A stretch of DNA of 64,000 bases, taken from NCBI GenBank assembly GCA_947172415.1, contig OX359195.1, forward strand, positions 2,778,501 through 2,842,500, written 5' to 3'. The stretch is from Chondrosia reniformis. Taxonomy: Eukaryota > Porifera > Demospongiae > Chondrillida > Chondrillidae. Below are positions 63,198 to 64,000 of the stretch, in pieces; positions within the stretch are counted from its first letter, which is position 1; each line of letters opens with the position of its first letter. A program made the position numbers and the translations under genes. A model generated the notes under the pieces. The model worked only from the letters and a program-made list of their open reading frames with translations, searched no databases and was not told where the DNA came from.

Positions 63198-64000
63198 AAA
63201 TATAAAATCTTCGATTCATTACTGGGTCGCTCCAAATTTCCATGTCGACTTTTACCGGATATAGGTGACCACTAAATTTTAGTCGACAAGCTCATCCGGA
63301 GAAGGCCGAATGACTAAAATTTTATGTTGACTACAGAAGGGGAACTCCTTCGTTTTCAGTCATTCGAGAAATGTCGGATACAAAAATTTGAAAGTGACCC
63401 CCAAATATTCGAAAATTTTTCGATGTTTTTATAAATGTGTTAATTACTTAATTATCACAACATACCTAAAGAAATTGAAAATTGAATCTTGTTAGATACG
63501 AAATTTGCTTCATTTTGAAAGGCAATAGTAGCTGGTAAAGACTTATCGAGATGCAGTTGAGACCTTTAGCGTCTTCTTGTCATCCCCTTGCGCGCCACTG
63601 TGTTCTTGCCTACTATAAGGGGGAGCATGGTGAGCGAAATCCTACGGGCCAAATTTACGATTCGAGAAAGTACAGTGTAGGGCAGTTGGTCTCGAATGGA
63701 TGCTCCTAAGCCTTATGAGTGTAATCCGAGAATTGCCGAGTAGTAATACCGAAGTGACTAGTGTGGCACCCTGACCTAAGGAATGCAATTGCAGATTCCA
63801 CGCAAATTCCACAGCTCGTGGCTTAAGTGGCTCTGACCGAGCTACATTGAATCCCGAACGCTTGGGCAAGCTTGTTGCCATGAGTTGAGTGACCGAAAGT
63901 TAACATGAACGTTCCTCGAGTTTTCACGCAGGCTCTCCTTGATCCGAAGGGGACTCGGTCAATACACGATAGAATCTCAAAACCCCTGGGAATTAGGTGG
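63198..64000. other. Repeat-derived end of window
   Basis: From 63220 to about 63630 the sequence parallels 43870-44280 (TGCGCGCCACTGTGTTC, GCCTACTATA). The remainder is more GC-rich than the rest of the window. No gene is recognised, and the open frame at 63642-63881 lacks motifs. Confidence 0.45.

Overview
This window is nuclear DNA of an animal. Genes are split into many short exons with GT-AG introns, the base composition is AT-rich, and the protein set is metazoan: CPSF3, KIF17, a phospholipase C, a CYP4-type P450, a TRIM-NHL protein and coilin. A secreted cysteine-rich family, LRR fragments, compact introns and the repeat types suggest an early-branching animal, most likely a demosponge. 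That placement is inference.

Layout. 1-6.4 kb: LRR-like gene fragments, a decayed Tc1/mariner transposase and a gene-poor stretch. 6.5-8.8 kb: one intact secreted Cys-rich gene and a broken copy. 8.83-24.51 kb (-): CPSF3, the pre-mRNA 3'-end endonuclease, rebuilt here as 18 in-phase exons (690 aa). One intron carries a Mutator-like transposon with a 9-bp target duplication, and a 70-bp inverted repeat lies just upstream of the start codon. 24.99-27.67 kb (-): KIF17, two exons. 28.17-43.30 kb (+): a 22-exon phospholipase C (1024 aa), head-to-head with KIF17; it has a PRIP/PLCL-like C-terminal tail but a complete PLC catalytic site. 43.6-47.9 kb: LRR remnants and two tandem arrays (173-bp and 49-bp units). 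48.12-55.25 kb (+): a CYP4-family P450 of 14 exons. 56.4-57.35 kb (-): a Cys-rich gene fragment and the last three exons of a coilin gene. 57.96-60.16 kb (-): an intact single-exon TRIM-NHL gene, followed at 61.3-63.2 kb by a recent, frameshifted, 5'-truncated copy. The last 0.8 kb repeats material also seen at 43.9-44.3 kb.

The genes do not form a pathway; they are ordinary neighbours in a compact animal genome. The more unusual signals are in the introns. (1) Three minisatellites, in three unrelated genes, each start exactly on a 5' splice site and repeat that donor in every unit (CPSF3 exon 11, PLC exon 8, P450 exon 8). (2) Short dispersed elements carry hammerhead-ribozyme cores. The best lies sense in PLC intron 1, and a second family of about nine copies shares its palindromic helix III. 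(3) The PRIP-like PLC keeps every catalytic residue at a constant offset of 53 from mammalian PLC-delta1. All exon maps were made by eye from splice consensus, reading phase and protein similarity.
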